DNA of 64,000 bases from CAZSRX01 sp964609675 [NCBI: uncultured Bacteroidota bacterium] (GTDB lineage: Bacteria; CLD3; SB21): contig CAZSRX010000016.1 in the NCBI GenBank assembly GCA_964609675.1, positions 15,298 to 79,297 of the forward strand, written 5' to 3'. Numbering within the stretch: the stretch's first letter is position 1; each line of letters begins with the position of its first letter. Made by a program: the position numbers and the translations under genes. Under the pieces are notes generated by a model. The model ran no database searches, was not told the DNA's origin, and worked only from the letters and a program-made list of their open reading frames with translations. Positions 63,492 through 64,000 of this stretch are shown here, one piece after another.

Positions 63492-64000
63492 ACCTATACC
63501 CATAAATGGAATGGTACGGTTTTTAATGACATGCCCGGTATGTATGCCGGCTTTTTTTTCGATTGGATTCTGAACCGGCATGTAACCATCATGGATTTTT
63601 CCGCATCGTTGGCCGATAGGGAATACGCGATGCTCCGTCCATTCGGCGAGTGGCCGGAGATATTGTAAGCGACGCCGGAACGCTTAGCCGGTCGCCTTGG
63701 GTAATACTAATTGACATCTTACCGAGGCACCGACGATATTCAACAACCGCCGTTTTTCACCGAAACGATATGACAGGATTCTTGCAGAATGTCCCGCAGT
63801 CTCTTTCCCCCGGCCGTTCGAACACCCAACAACACCGCCAGGATGCCAAAACGATAACCGGCTGATGATCCATCCACCAAGTCAAATTGTAAGAGTCCAA
63901 TCAAATAACACGGTATTCTCACAGAATTAAAGGATAGTCCCTATCTGCGGTGATAGAGTCTGCCTTTGACAGCATTCCGAAAACAAGCGGAAGAACAAAT
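63492..64000. other. Non-coding or decayed stretch at window end
   Basis: No intact gene is supported. Minus-strand fragments such as SGHSPNGRSIAYSLSANDAE (about 63600-63660) faintly resemble a TolB/WD40-like repeat, and MPVQNPIEKKAGIHTGH lies in another frame just downstream, but neither is convincing. It looks like a continuation of the decayed region that starts at 62398. Confidence 0.4.

Noticed and set aside
1-64000. CRISPR arrays, rRNA, tRNA genes and intact insertion sequences
   Set aside because: No regularly spaced repeats, tRNA-like cloverleaf with CCA-type ends, rRNA text or transposase was seen by eye; a tRNAscan or repeat search would settle small cases.

Overview
The window looks like a chromosomal segment from a Gram-negative bacterium of the FCB superphylum, most like the Calditrichota/KSB1 or Ignavibacteria type. 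I infer this from several features: secreted proteins ending in a FlgD-like/Por-type sorting domain, PorV-like outer-membrane proteins, a GWxTD-like protein, a DUF4175 protein, an alpha/beta-fused 2-oxoacid dehydrogenase E1, and a complete-looking dcw cluster. No rRNA, tRNA, CRISPR array or intact insertion sequence was seen. Species cannot be named from the sequence alone.

Layout. 1-4175: an ECF sigma factor with its zinc-finger anti-sigma factor, an AlkD-like protein and a LytS/LytR-type two-component pair. 4296-8714: a small lipoprotein, a secreted beta-helix protein and, convergently, a fused E1 dehydrogenase. 9026-17681: a five-gene surface operon (lamin-tail/OB-fold protein, two PorV/FadL-like proteins, a helix-hairpin-helix protein fused to a large probable barrel, and a 5'-nucleotidase), which I propose may handle extracellular nucleic acid. 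17759-29459 (minus): polyprenyl synthase, HPr, PTS enzyme I, CheB, CheR, hybrid CheA, a membrane MCP and HisS, closely spaced as one unit. 29723-46393: the division and cell-wall (dcw) cluster mraZ-rsmH-ftsL-ftsI-murF-mraY-murD-ftsW-murG-murC-murB-ftsQ-ftsA-ftsZ, with two sets of MraZ-box-like repeats ahead of mraZ, no murE or ddl, and a strong terminator after ftsZ.

46410-56983: a DUF4175 protein, an SRPBCC protein, then a compact minus-strand operon of a 377-residue HTH protein, a tRNA-dependent cyclodipeptide synthase, a sodium/solute symporter family protein and a YkgJ-type Cys-cluster protein. It is divided from a divergent GWxTD-like gene by an AT-rich control region with back-to-back promoters and a palindrome. 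This operon is the best candidate for an undescribed system in the window. 57020-61110: a decayed CsgG-like gene, a stand-alone GlmU-type uridylyltransferase, an unrecognised protein, PanC and asparaginase. 61258-64000: a WG-repeat protein followed by a gene graveyard with remnants of DUF454/YbaN, catalase and bacterioferritin.

How the parts fit: the dcw cluster builds and divides the wall using lipid-linked precursors, for which the nearby polyprenyl synthase could supply carrier chains. The HPr/EI genes sit in the same unit as the chemotaxis genes, suggesting sugar-status input to taxis. Several genes elsewhere in the window are visibly decaying, so some pathways are being lost.
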